DNA of 47,515 nucleotides, taken from assembly GCA_964406705.1 (NCBI GenBank), contig CAYOSS010000004.1, positions 1-47,515 of the forward strand, written 5' to 3'. Numbering within the stretch: the first letter of the stretch is position 1; each line of letters starts with the position of its first letter. Origin of the DNA: CAZRRV01 sp964406705 (GTDB taxonomy: Bacteria > Bacillota > Clostridia > Oscillospirales > Acutalibacteraceae). Of this stretch, positions 7,007 through 14,227 are shown piece by piece. Below the pieces are notes generated by a model, which was not told the DNA's origin, did no database searches, and saw only the letters and a list, made by a program, of their open reading frames with translations. A program made the position numbers and the translations under genes.

Positions 7007-8449
7007 ATGAGAAGTTTCCTGAAGCGGGTTTTGCCCGTAGCGTTGGCGGCGCTGATGCTGCTGGCGCCTGTTACGGGCGCGGCGGCGGGCGCGACCGCTC
7101 GGACTGTCGCGGCGGAGGACAAAGTTTATCATTTTGGCAAGAACCTGTTTAACCTTGACGACCCCGGTGTCGCTCAGGGCAGCGAGGGATGGTATTTTCT
7201 CTACTCCACGACGACAAACGCCGGCGAGACTTTCCCGACCGATACCCTAAGCGAAGCCGTGAGAGGCACTTCCGGCAAGTGGGACGGAAAATGGGCGGCG
7301 CCCAAGGGCGACAGCTACGCCGACTGGTGGAACATTCAGCCGACGGGGTATTTGGGGCCCGATACGGGCTTCGCGGTGGCGCTCAAGTGGGTCGTCCCCG
7401 AGGACGGGAGCTATACCGCGCAAATCGACTACTGGGGCGGCTCGAACAGCACCGCGGACGAGGTCGGCAACGACGGGGTTATATTCTTCGTTTACCAAAA
7501 TGATCAGTTACTTAGTCGGGCGGAGACTATGGGCAAGGACAGCGCGGCGCCGGAGCAGGGCGACGGGTCGGAGGCTAAGCCTTACAAGGTGCTCAAAACC
7601 GAGAGTCTTAAGAAGGGCGACGCCTTCTATATGATCGTCGACCCCAAGACCTCCAGCGCGTACGATAACCCCTGGTGGGACATCGAGTTTACCCTTCACG
7701 CCGAGGCGGAGTCACAGCCGTCGGGCTCCGGGTCGTCCTCCGAGAGTTCTACTCCCGCGCCTCCTGTGGGGGAGGGGCCCTATACTTTCGGCGGAGATAA
7801 GTTCGATATTAACGGGAAAGATGTCGTTCAGGGCAGCGAGGGCTGGTTCTATCTCTACTCTCAGCGGGCCGACACGGGCGAGGGGTTCCCGCTTGACAGC
7901 CTGAGAGAGGCGGAGCGGCGCGACGGGGAATGGAAAGTCCCGGAGTCCGTAGCGAGCGCGCAGTGGTACCGCGTGCGCTCGGACGGGTATATGTCCCCCG
8001 ATAACGGAATTTCCGTGGGGGTGAAGTGGGTGGCTCCCGCCGACGGGAAATACCTGCTGAGCATTGATTACTGGGGCGGTTCGAGCGATACAAGCCAAGA
8101 GCTTTCGGACGGGGTTATATTCTTTGTGTACTGGAACGACGAGCTGCTGAGTCGCACGGAGACCGACGGTAAGAGCAACCTTACGAGAGCGGCGTCGGCG
8201 GAAGCCGCGCGGGTGAACGGGGAGGTCACTCTTAAGAAGGGCGACGCGGTTTATATGATTGCAGACCCCAAGAAGAACTCCGGGTACGACAACCCCTGGT
8301 GGAGCGCGACCATAACGAAGCTTTCAGGCGCGGCGGCGGGAGGAGCCGCCAGCCCGGCGACGGGGTCCCGCTCGGTCGCGTCGGCGGCCGCTCTCGGAAT
8401 GGCTCTCGCGGCGTCGGCGTTCGTACTTTTAGCGGTTCGCCGCAAGTAA
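7007..8449 (+). CDS. Surface protein with two tandem GWYFLY domains and a SPATG sorting signal
   Basis: This 480-residue protein is not a family I recognise. A signal peptide (hydrophobic LPVALAALMLLAPVTG) is followed by two copies of a ~180-residue domain (about 38-235 and 265-440), joined by a Ser/Pro-rich linker. Each copy has QGSEGW(Y/F)xLYS near its start, then a DGY or TGY turn, (L/V)KWVxPxDG, DYWGGS, DGVIFFVY and a closing YDNPWW. The aromatic and Gly-rich pattern suggests an extracellular beta-sandwich, possibly carbohydrate-binding (inference). The C-terminus is SPATG (449-453), a hydrophobic helix and RRK, which fits the [SN]PxTG signal used by class B-type sortases in Clostridia. 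ATG 7007 is chosen for its GGGAGG site rather than an upstream in-frame codon at 6923 inside the promoter. It is the first gene of an operon reaching 12332. Confidence 0.8.
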   Translation: MRSFLKRVLPVALAALMLLAPVTGAAAGATARTVAAEDKVYHFGKNLFNLDDPGVAQGSEGWYFLYSTTTNAGETFPTDTLSEAVRGTSGKWDGKWAAPKGDSYADWWNIQPTGYLGPDTGFAVALKWVVPEDGSYTAQIDYWGGSNSTADEVGNDGVIFFVYQNDQLLSRAETMGKDSAAPEQGDGSEAKPYKVLKTESLKKGDAFYMIVDPKTSSAYDNPWWDIEFTLHAEAESQPSGSGSSSESSTPAPPVGEGPYTFGGDKFDINGKDVVQGSEGWFYLYSQRADTGEGFPLDSLREAERRDGEWKVPESVASAQWYRVRSDGYMSPDNGISVGVKWVAPADGKYLLSIDYWGGSSDTSQELSDGVIFFVYWNDELLSRTETDGKSNLTRAASAEAARVNGEVTLKKGDAVYMIADPKKNSGYDNPWWSATITKLSGAAAGGAASPATGSRSVASAAALGMALAASAFVLLAVRRK

Positions 8450-8466
8450 AGGGGAGGTTTCGCGAT

Positions 8467-9366
8467 ATGAAACGAGCGGGACGGGCGGTTTTATCGGCTG
8501 CGGTCGCTTTGGCGTGCGCGTGCTTTCTCCTATTCGGCGCGGCGGCGGAGGGGCAGTTGTATGTGTTCGGAAACGACGAGTTCAACATTGAGGGAGTGAA
8601 CGTTACCCAGGGGTACAACGGGTGGTATTTCCTTTACTCCAAGACAAGCTCCAACGGTGAGACTTTTCCGCTTGATACGCTGAAGGAAGCGGAGCAGAAC
8701 CAGGCTTCCGGGCAGTGGAAAGTCCCCGAGAGCGAGGGCAAAGCGGATTGGTGGGCGATACGGTCCGACGGGTTCACCGGTCCCGCGAACGGGTTTTGCG
8801 TGGGGCTCAAGTGGGTTGTCCCCGAGGACGGTCTCTACAACGTGAAGATCGACTACTTCGGGGGTACGAGCGACACTTCTCAGGAGATGGCCGACGGCGT
8901 TATCTTTTTTGTTTACCGGAATGATCAGCTTCTCAGCCGCACGGAGACCACGGGCAAAAATGTCCTTCCCCAGGGGGACGACGCGGTGGAGGTAAACAGG
9001 ACCGCCGAACAACTGAAAAAGGGTGAGACTTTCTATATGATTGTCGACCCCAAAAGCAATTCCGGGTACGACAACGGCTGGTGGAACGTGAAGTTTGAGA
9101 GGGCGGTCGCCTCGTCCGCCGAGTCGTCGTCAGGCGCGGGTTCATCCGAAGGTCAGGGCTCGTCCGCCGTGGAGAGCGAGCCGTCGGGCGGGAGCGTTTC
9201 TTCGGAAACGCAGAGCGCGTCATCCGATGCCGAGGCGACCGATAGCGACGGTTCGTTCCCGGTTTGGGTGCCGATCGCCGTCGCGGCGGGTGTCGTGATA
9301 GCGGGCTGCGGAGTCGCCGCGCTTATCCTTTACAAGAAGAAAATCGGCCCGTTCGCGAAGAAGTAG
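8467..9366 (+). CDS. Membrane-anchored single GWYFLY-domain protein
   Basis: This 299-residue paralog of the preceding gene has a signal peptide (AVLSAAVALACACFLLFG), one GWYFLY domain (about 30-215; QGYNGWYFLYS, LKWVVPEDG, DGVIFFVYRN, SGYDNGWW), a long Ser/Glu/Gly-rich stalk and a C-terminal transmembrane helix. The tail ends KKKIGPFAKK. It lacks the SPATG motif, so it probably stays in the membrane instead of being linked to the wall. The tail resembles those of the proteins at 31173-32063 and 28256-31154 (KK..GPFAKK, TEPFAEK). ATG 8467 follows GGGGAGG. The gene begins 17 bp after the previous stop and is in the same operon. Function unknown; ligand binding at the cell surface is a guess. 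Confidence 0.8.
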   Translation: MKRAGRAVLSAAVALACACFLLFGAAAEGQLYVFGNDEFNIEGVNVTQGYNGWYFLYSKTSSNGETFPLDTLKEAEQNQASGQWKVPESEGKADWWAIRSDGFTGPANGFCVGLKWVVPEDGLYNVKIDYFGGTSDTSQEMADGVIFFVYRNDQLLSRTETTGKNVLPQGDDAVEVNRTAEQLKKGETFYMIVDPKSNSGYDNGWWNVKFERAVASSAESSSGAGSSEGQGSSAVESEPSGGSVSSETQSASSDAEATDSDGSFPVWVPIAVAAGVVIAGCGVAALILYKKKIGPFAKK

Positions 9367-9382
9367 GGCGCGGGGTGAGGAG

Positions 9383-10921
9383 ATGTTAAAATACATAAGA
9401 CCGCGCCGGGTCCTCGCCGCGCTCATCGCGCTCGGTTTGCTGTGTCTTTCCGCTTGCGGTGGCGGGGCGTCGGGTCCCGGTGGGGGAAGCTCGGCGCCTG
9501 TCTCGGGCGGGTCCGGGGAGGTGTCGACGGTGGATGACGTGAAAAGCGGCGTGCAGTGCTACCCAGTGCCGCCCGAGTACCCGCAGGAGGAAGTCTGCTA
9601 CGATGTCACCGCGAACGGGCAGGCGGTGGGGATTTACTCCGATGTGAACGGCTGGGACGGGCACCCCAATTTCGGGTACTTCGGTATCGCGGAGGGCGCG
9701 ACCGCCGACGTAAAAGTTACCGCGAAAAACGCCTTTAAATCGGTGGAGCTTCTCCCCGAGAGCCTGGGTATTACCCCCGAGGTTGACGGGCGGACGATCA
9801 CCTTTTCTGTAAGCCGTCCCGGGACGTATGTCACGCTGGTGTTCGACGGGCAGTACCGGGGTGACACGCTGCACCTTTTCTCAAACCCCATAGACGGCGA
9901 CGCTCCCGAGCGGTCGTCCGCGACCCTGTTCTACTTCGGCCCTGGATTCCACGACCTTAATAAGCGCTACGGCGGAAAATTGGTCGTAAAAAGCGGTCAG
10001 ACCGCCTATATCGCCGCCGGGGCCGTGGTAAAGGGGCAAATCTCTGTGGAAGGCGCTTCCGGAGCGGCGGTTAAGTGCTACGGGATGCTGCTCGGCATGG
10101 AGGATAACGAGATGACGGTCCCGCTCAACGTGACCCGCAGCAGCGATGTTGAAATAGGCCCGCTTCTTATCAACCAGCACCGGAGCCAGGGCTGGTGCGC
10201 CCATGTGGTGTTCTCAAACAACGTCACGCTGGACGGCTACAAGGTGGTCAGCACGCATTACGCTTCGACTGACGGGCTGGACATCACCAACTCACAGAAT
10301 GTTACGGTGAGGGACAGCTTTATCCGGGCGTGCGACGACGCCATAGCCATAAAGGGGAACGGCGGCGGGGCGCCGGCGGACTGCGACCCGGACGAGCATA
10401 TCCACATCTCCGACACAATTTTATGGAACGACTGCAATAATGCGATGGGTCTCGGAGCGGAGACAAAGGCGAAATACTACCGCGATATCACATTTAAGAA
10501 CATCGACGTGCTTTTCAGCTTTGACGACAAGAACAACCACGAGAAACTGGACGAGCGCTCTGTGATGAACATCTGCTGCCTGCACGGGACCTACTTCAGT
10601 GACATACTTTTCGAGGATATCCGCGTGAACAACTGCCAGCGGCTGATAGGACTTGTGTTCCGCCCGGATTTCTGGTTCGGCAGCTTGGTCGGGGATCAGA
10701 CGACGCCCGGCGGGATCAGCAATGTGGTGTTCCGCAATATTACGGATTTAAGCCCCGGCGGAGGGGTAATTACGGACGAGATCCGTCTCGAGGGCTGGGA
10801 CGAAAGCAAGACCGTTTCCGACATCACCTTCGAGAACGTCACCGTACGCGGCTCCAAGGTCACGGAGAGCTACGACAGACTGAAACGCAACGGCTACGTA
10901 AAGAATTTGAATTTTAGGTAA
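9383..10921 (+). CDS. GH28-like (polygalacturonase-type) beta-helix lipoprotein
   Basis: This 512-residue lipoprotein has the lipobox LSAC at about residue 25, a Gly/Ser spacer and an N-terminal beta-sandwich (about 60-175). A right-handed beta-helix follows (about 190-510) with repeating V.(F/I).N segments. STDGLDIT and ACDDAIAIKG correspond to the NTD and DD catalytic region of GH28 enzymes. MGLGAE sits where classical members have a GHG- or IGSE-like motif, so activity may be altered. The likely role is cutting a plant or host polysaccharide at the cell surface and releasing oligosaccharides for the solute-binding protein encoded 10 bp downstream. Its paralog at 33625-35118 keeps the more usual AIGSE. 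The start has GGGGTGAGGAG immediately upstream; no other Met is nearby. Confidence 0.8.
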   Translation: MLKYIRPRRVLAALIALGLLCLSACGGGASGPGGGSSAPVSGGSGEVSTVDDVKSGVQCYPVPPEYPQEEVCYDVTANGQAVGIYSDVNGWDGHPNFGYFGIAEGATADVKVTAKNAFKSVELLPESLGITPEVDGRTITFSVSRPGTYVTLVFDGQYRGDTLHLFSNPIDGDAPERSSATLFYFGPGFHDLNKRYGGKLVVKSGQTAYIAAGAVVKGQISVEGASGAAVKCYGMLLGMEDNEMTVPLNVTRSSDVEIGPLLINQHRSQGWCAHVVFSNNVTLDGYKVVSTHYASTDGLDITNSQNVTVRDSFIRACDDAIAIKGNGGGAPADCDPDEHIHISDTILWNDCNNAMGLGAETKAKYYRDITFKNIDVLFSFDDKNNHEKLDERSVMNICCLHGTYFSDILFEDIRVNNCQRLIGLVFRPDFWFGSLVGDQTTPGGISNVVFRNITDLSPGGGVITDEIRLEGWDESKTVSDITFENVTVRGSKVTESYDRLKRNGYVKNLNFR

Positions 10922-10931
10922 GGAGGATAAT

Positions 10932-12332
10932 ATGATCAGACGCGGTTTGGTGAGATTGGTGACCGGGGGGCTCGCGGCGGCGGTCCTTTTGGCGGCGTGC
11001 GCGGGTTGCGGCGGCGGAAAGAAAAGCCCCGCGGACGGCGGCGGCGATAAAGCGGAGGCTAAGTATGACCTCGGCGGCAGGACGGTGACTTTAGGCTCGT
11101 GGGGGTCGTTGGCGCCGGATGACAGCGATCCGCATTACGCCGAGTGGATGGATCTGATCGGCGGGATAGAGGAAAAGTATAACTGCAAGCTGGATTTCTA
11201 CACCACGAACGATTTTCACACCTACAACACCGCCATACTCACTACGGCGTTGTCGGGGGATATTATAGCGGACGCGTTCTGGGCGCATTTCCAGACTATG
11301 GTGCCGAGGTGGGTCAATCAGGATTTGGTGGCGCCGCTTGACGATTACTTCGATTTCTCCCTCGATATGTGGAACGCGAACGAGAACGACACCTGGAAAA
11401 TGAACGGCAAACACTACGGCATCACCAACTGGATTGACGAGCCGGGGCATATGATCCTCTTTAACAAGAAGATAGTTTCGGATAACAACATTTCCCCGGA
11501 ATCGCTCTACAAGCTCCAGAATGACGGCAGCTGGACATGGGACAAGCTCTCGGAATACGCCATAAAATGCACCCGAGACACCAACAACGACGGCACGATC
11601 GACACCTGGGGGTTCGGCTCGTACAGCGCGTCGCCCTACACGGCCGAGCCGTTCATATACGCGAATGGGAGCGCGCCGGTTACCCTGACCGAGGACTTCA
11701 AATATACTTACAATCTGGAGGACCCGAGGGTTGTGGAGGCGATGGAGTTCGGGCACAAGCTCTGCTATGAGGATAAAGTTTGCGATATGTCCTCCACGGA
11801 CGTAGGGTACTGGGAAGCGCTCTGGAAACGCGGGAAGATAGCCTTCTACGAGGCGCCCTCCTGGGCGTGGGCCCCTTATTACGACATTTTCGCCGAGGCG
11901 GGGATAGAGTACGGCATCCTGTATTTGCCCAAGGGTCCGCAGGCGGACGACTATGTGAACCCGGAATCCGCGATGGGCGGAATCTTTATGCAACCCGCCG
12001 TGAAGGACAAGGAAGCCATCGCCGCTATAGTCACGGAGTTCGAGGCACCGCAGCCCTGGAAAACCAACTACGACTTAAGGGCGAAGCACGAGGGGCGGGT
12101 GTTCGATGACGAGTCCCTGGAAACGATTGTGGGCGTGAAGGACCGCTCGGTTACGCTTAAAGGAGAGGTCGCTACCTGGTTCCGCGACCACGTACTTTGG
12201 AGCGACTGGGGGATTAAGAGCAATACCCCGGTGATGACGTTTATCGCACAGAACAAAGCGCCGTCTCAAGCCGCGATGGACGAGATCTGGAACGCCAAGC
12301 TTACCATCCCCGAGGATGACGAGGGCGAGTAG
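10932..12332 (+). CDS. Extracellular sugar-binding lipoprotein of an ABC transporter (family 1)
   Basis: This 466-residue solute-binding protein has a signal peptide with lipobox LLAAC and a Gly/Lys/Ala spacer. The SBP_bac_1-like fold includes YDLGGRTVTLGSWG, HYGITNWIDEPGHMILFNK, WTWDKLSEYA and GYWEALWKRGKIAFYEAP. It is a close paralog of 32197-33603; both share the block GHMILFNKKIVSDNNISPES and the closing VLWSDWGI. It should capture an oligosaccharide outside the membrane and deliver it to permeases. No permease gene adjoins it, so it presumably works with the pairs at 17342-19128 or 24047-25980. AGGAGG (10921-10926) precedes ATG 10932. Last gene of its operon, followed by a terminator. 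Confidence 0.88.
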   Translation: MIRRGLVRLVTGGLAAAVLLAACAGCGGGKKSPADGGGDKAEAKYDLGGRTVTLGSWGSLAPDDSDPHYAEWMDLIGGIEEKYNCKLDFYTTNDFHTYNTAILTTALSGDIIADAFWAHFQTMVPRWVNQDLVAPLDDYFDFSLDMWNANENDTWKMNGKHYGITNWIDEPGHMILFNKKIVSDNNISPESLYKLQNDGSWTWDKLSEYAIKCTRDTNNDGTIDTWGFGSYSASPYTAEPFIYANGSAPVTLTEDFKYTYNLEDPRVVEAMEFGHKLCYEDKVCDMSSTDVGYWEALWKRGKIAFYEAPSWAWAPYYDIFAEAGIEYGILYLPKGPQADDYVNPESAMGGIFMQPAVKDKEAIAAIVTEFEAPQPWKTNYDLRAKHEGRVFDDESLETIVGVKDRSVTLKGEVATWFRDHVLWSDWGIKSNTPVMTFIAQNKAPSQAAMDEIWNAKLTIPEDDEGE

Positions 12333-12353
12333 GCCCTTTCCCCATAATCAGGC

Positions 12354-12383
12354 AAGCCCGCCTTCCCGCGCGGAGGGCGGGCT
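12354..12383 (+). terminator. Intrinsic terminator of the first surface operon
   Basis: AAGCCCGCCTTCC and GGAGGGCGGGCTT form a 13-bp GC-rich stem around a CGCG-containing loop. The T-rich tract is weak and delayed. It lies 22 bp after the solute-binding protein stop. Confidence 0.7.
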
Positions 12384-12396
12384 TCGGCGTTTGCTC

Positions 12397-12425
12397 TTGC
12401 TTTTTCTTTCTGACCGATGTACAAT
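12397..12425 (+). promoter_or_regulatory. SigA-type promoter of the amidohydrolase gene
   Basis: TTGCTT (12397-12402), a 17-bp spacer and TACAAT (12420-12425). The start codon is 60 bp downstream with a GGAAGGAG site before it. Confidence 0.6.
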
Positions 12426-12485
12426 GTATTATGTGAAACAAAGTAACACGGTTATATGTGAATTAAAAGGAAGGAGCGATTAGGT

Positions 12486-13823
12486 ATGTTCGACCGCATA
12501 ACCGAGCTCGCGACGAGGCACGGCGCCGCGATGCTCTCAGCCGAGAGGTACATTTGGGCCCACCCGGAGACCGGCTTCCGGGAATGGACGGTGAATAACT
12601 ACTTGGCCGGGAAGTTCGAGGAGGCGGGGCTCGCCGTGACGCGGGCGGGGGATATCCCCGGCTTCTACGCGGACATAGCGGGAGGGAGACCGGGTCCCTT
12701 GGTCGCGGTTTTGGGGGAGCTTGACGCGCTGCCCGTGGAGGACCACCCCGAGCGCGACCCCTCCACTAACGCGGTCCACGCCTGCGGGCACAACTGCCAG
12801 GCGGCGGCCCTTTTGGGCGTCGCTCTGATACTGTCCGAGCCCGAGGTGAGGCGTGAGCTTTGCGGGACGGTGCGGCTCGCGGCGGTGCCGGCGGAGGAGT
12901 TCGCGGATATGGATTACAGGACCGCCCTTCGGGACCGGGGGGTCATCCGCTACGCCGACGGCAAGACGGAGATGCTCCGGCGGGGCTGGTTCGACGGGGC
13001 GGCGATGTGCTTCTATATCCACACGGACCCCGTACAGAGTGAGAAACCCCGGCTTATTATGTGCCGGGGGACGGTGGGGGCCGCTCTGAAGCGCGTCATC
13101 TACACCGCGAAGCCGGGCCTTTTCCCCGGCGAGAGGGTGAACCCCTTTTACGCCGCTACGGTGGGGATTGACGCGCACGGGATTGTCCGCGAGAAGCATT
13201 CGGGGGACGGCACCTTTACCACCCGCGTGATGTTGCGCCGGGGAGGCGAGGCGGTCAACGTGGTGCCGCGCAGCGTGGTGTTGGAGAGCGATGTCCGCAC
13301 GGCTGACGGGGACGAGCTGCGTATGGCGAACGGGCAGACGGATCGTGCTTTTGCCGCCGGGGCGCTGGCGGCGGGGTGCGAGGTTAGCGTCCGGGGGATA
13401 GGCTGCTACCTCCCCCACTGCAACTGCGAGGGGCTGAACGAGGAGTTCGCCAAAACCGTGCTCGCGGTGCCGGGGGTCGAGCTTGTCCGGCAGACCACGC
13501 ACAACTTGGGTTCGTCCGACTTCGCCAACCTCAGCGCTGTCGTGCCCACCACCTGGTGCTACATCAACGGGGCGTCGGGGGCCCCTCACAGCAGGGATTA
13601 CCGCGTGTCGCGCCCGGAGTGGGCCGTGGTGGAGTCCGCGAGGGTGCAGGCGATATTTATAAGCGAGATGCTGAAAGACGGCGCGGCGAGGCTCCTTGCC
13701 GCCGTGAAGGGCTACAAGCCGCTGTTCTCCTCCAAGGAGGCTCTCTTCGCCGCTCTGGACGGCTTCCTGGCCGAAAGGCGGCTGGTGGAGTATAGCGGGG
13801 ACGGGGCGAGGGTTAACTGCTGA
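12486..13823 (+). CDS. M20-family metal-dependent amidohydrolase (AbgB/HipO-like)
   Basis: This 445-residue cytosolic hydrolase has the M20D pattern. HPETGFREW lies near the N-terminus, GELDALP around residue 77, the metal-binding HACGHNCQAA around 97 and catalytic PAEE around 134. A C-terminal conserved Gly/His segment (SSDFANLSAVVPTTWCYINGA) follows. The family removes acyl or aminoacyl groups from amides such as N-acyl amino acids or aminobenzoyl-glutamate. No signal peptide is visible. It has its own promoter and lies between the two large sugar operons. A link to amino-sugar use (deacylation) is possible but not shown. The long open frame on the opposite strand is an artefact of GC-rich coding sequence. 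Confidence 0.85.
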   Translation: MFDRITELATRHGAAMLSAERYIWAHPETGFREWTVNNYLAGKFEEAGLAVTRAGDIPGFYADIAGGRPGPLVAVLGELDALPVEDHPERDPSTNAVHACGHNCQAAALLGVALILSEPEVRRELCGTVRLAAVPAEEFADMDYRTALRDRGVIRYADGKTEMLRRGWFDGAAMCFYIHTDPVQSEKPRLIMCRGTVGAALKRVIYTAKPGLFPGERVNPFYAATVGIDAHGIVREKHSGDGTFTTRVMLRRGGEAVNVVPRSVVLESDVRTADGDELRMANGQTDRAFAAGALAAGCEVSVRGIGCYLPHCNCEGLNEEFAKTVLAVPGVELVRQTTHNLGSSDFANLSAVVPTTWCYINGASGAPHSRDYRVSRPEWAVVESARVQAIFISEMLKDGAARLLAAVKGYKPLFSSKEALFAALDGFLAERRLVEYSGDGARVNC

Positions 13824-13840
13824 CCGCCGCTTGCCGGTTA

Positions 13841-14080
13841 CCAATAATTAAGCGGCAGCCCTTCTCCCCCAACAATCGAGTGGCAGCTCTTGCTTTCAGT
13901 AATCGCTGACAGCTCTTTACCTCAATAATCACCGGCGGCCTTGCCGTCGGTAACCGGCCGGCGGCCCTTTCCGTCAATTTTCCGTCAGCCTTTGCCACCG
14001 GTAACCGGCCGGCGGCCTTTCCCCCGTCAGCAATCAGCCGGCGACCCTTGCTTTCAATAATCACCGACAGCCCTTCCCTT
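13841..14080. repeat. Degenerate tandem repeat, about nine ~25-29 bp units
   Basis: The 400-bp gap between the amidohydrolase and the giant solute-binding protein is filled by diverged copies of a unit like AATAATCACCGGCGGCCTT followed by GCC and TC. The clearest copies start near 13924, 13949, 14000 and 14055. Two copies contain GGTAACCGGCCGGCGGCC. Units vary in length and sequence, unlike a CRISPR array. It is non-coding on both strands as far as I can judge. Confidence 0.65.
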
Positions 14081-14098
14081 TGGGGGAGGGTTTCTTTT
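14071..14098 (+). terminator. Probable intrinsic terminator
   Basis: CCCTTCCC and GGGGAGGG pair (one G-T wobble) around a short T/G loop, followed by TTTCTTTT. It would end transcription from the amidohydrolase gene just before the operator and promoter zone of the next operon. Confidence 0.6.
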
Positions 14099-14118
14099 AT
14101 AGTCTTCACAATCTTGCA

Positions 14119-14148
14119 ACATTTGTCCATTCCTATGCAACATTTGTC
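14119..14148 (+). promoter_or_regulatory. Tandem direct-repeat operator, second copy
   Basis: ACATTTGTC occurs at 14119-14127 and again at 14140-14148, 12 bp apart, each inside TGCAACATTTGTC. It matches the element at 6891-6920 in sequence and 21-bp period. A possible weak -10 (TAGAAT, 14153-14158) follows, but no good -35. That is what one expects for an activator-dependent promoter. It lies about 80 bp before the giant solute-binding protein gene. Confidence 0.65.
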
Positions 14149-14227
14149 GTTGTAGAATAGTGACAAGAGAATTAGCGGAGCGGGCCGGTTCTTTGTGACG
14201 GGCGCGTACGGTGGGGAGGCGGAACGT

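Noticed and set aside
13841..14080. CRISPR array
   Set aside because: Units differ in sequence and length, there are no constant repeats with unique spacers, and no cas genes are present.
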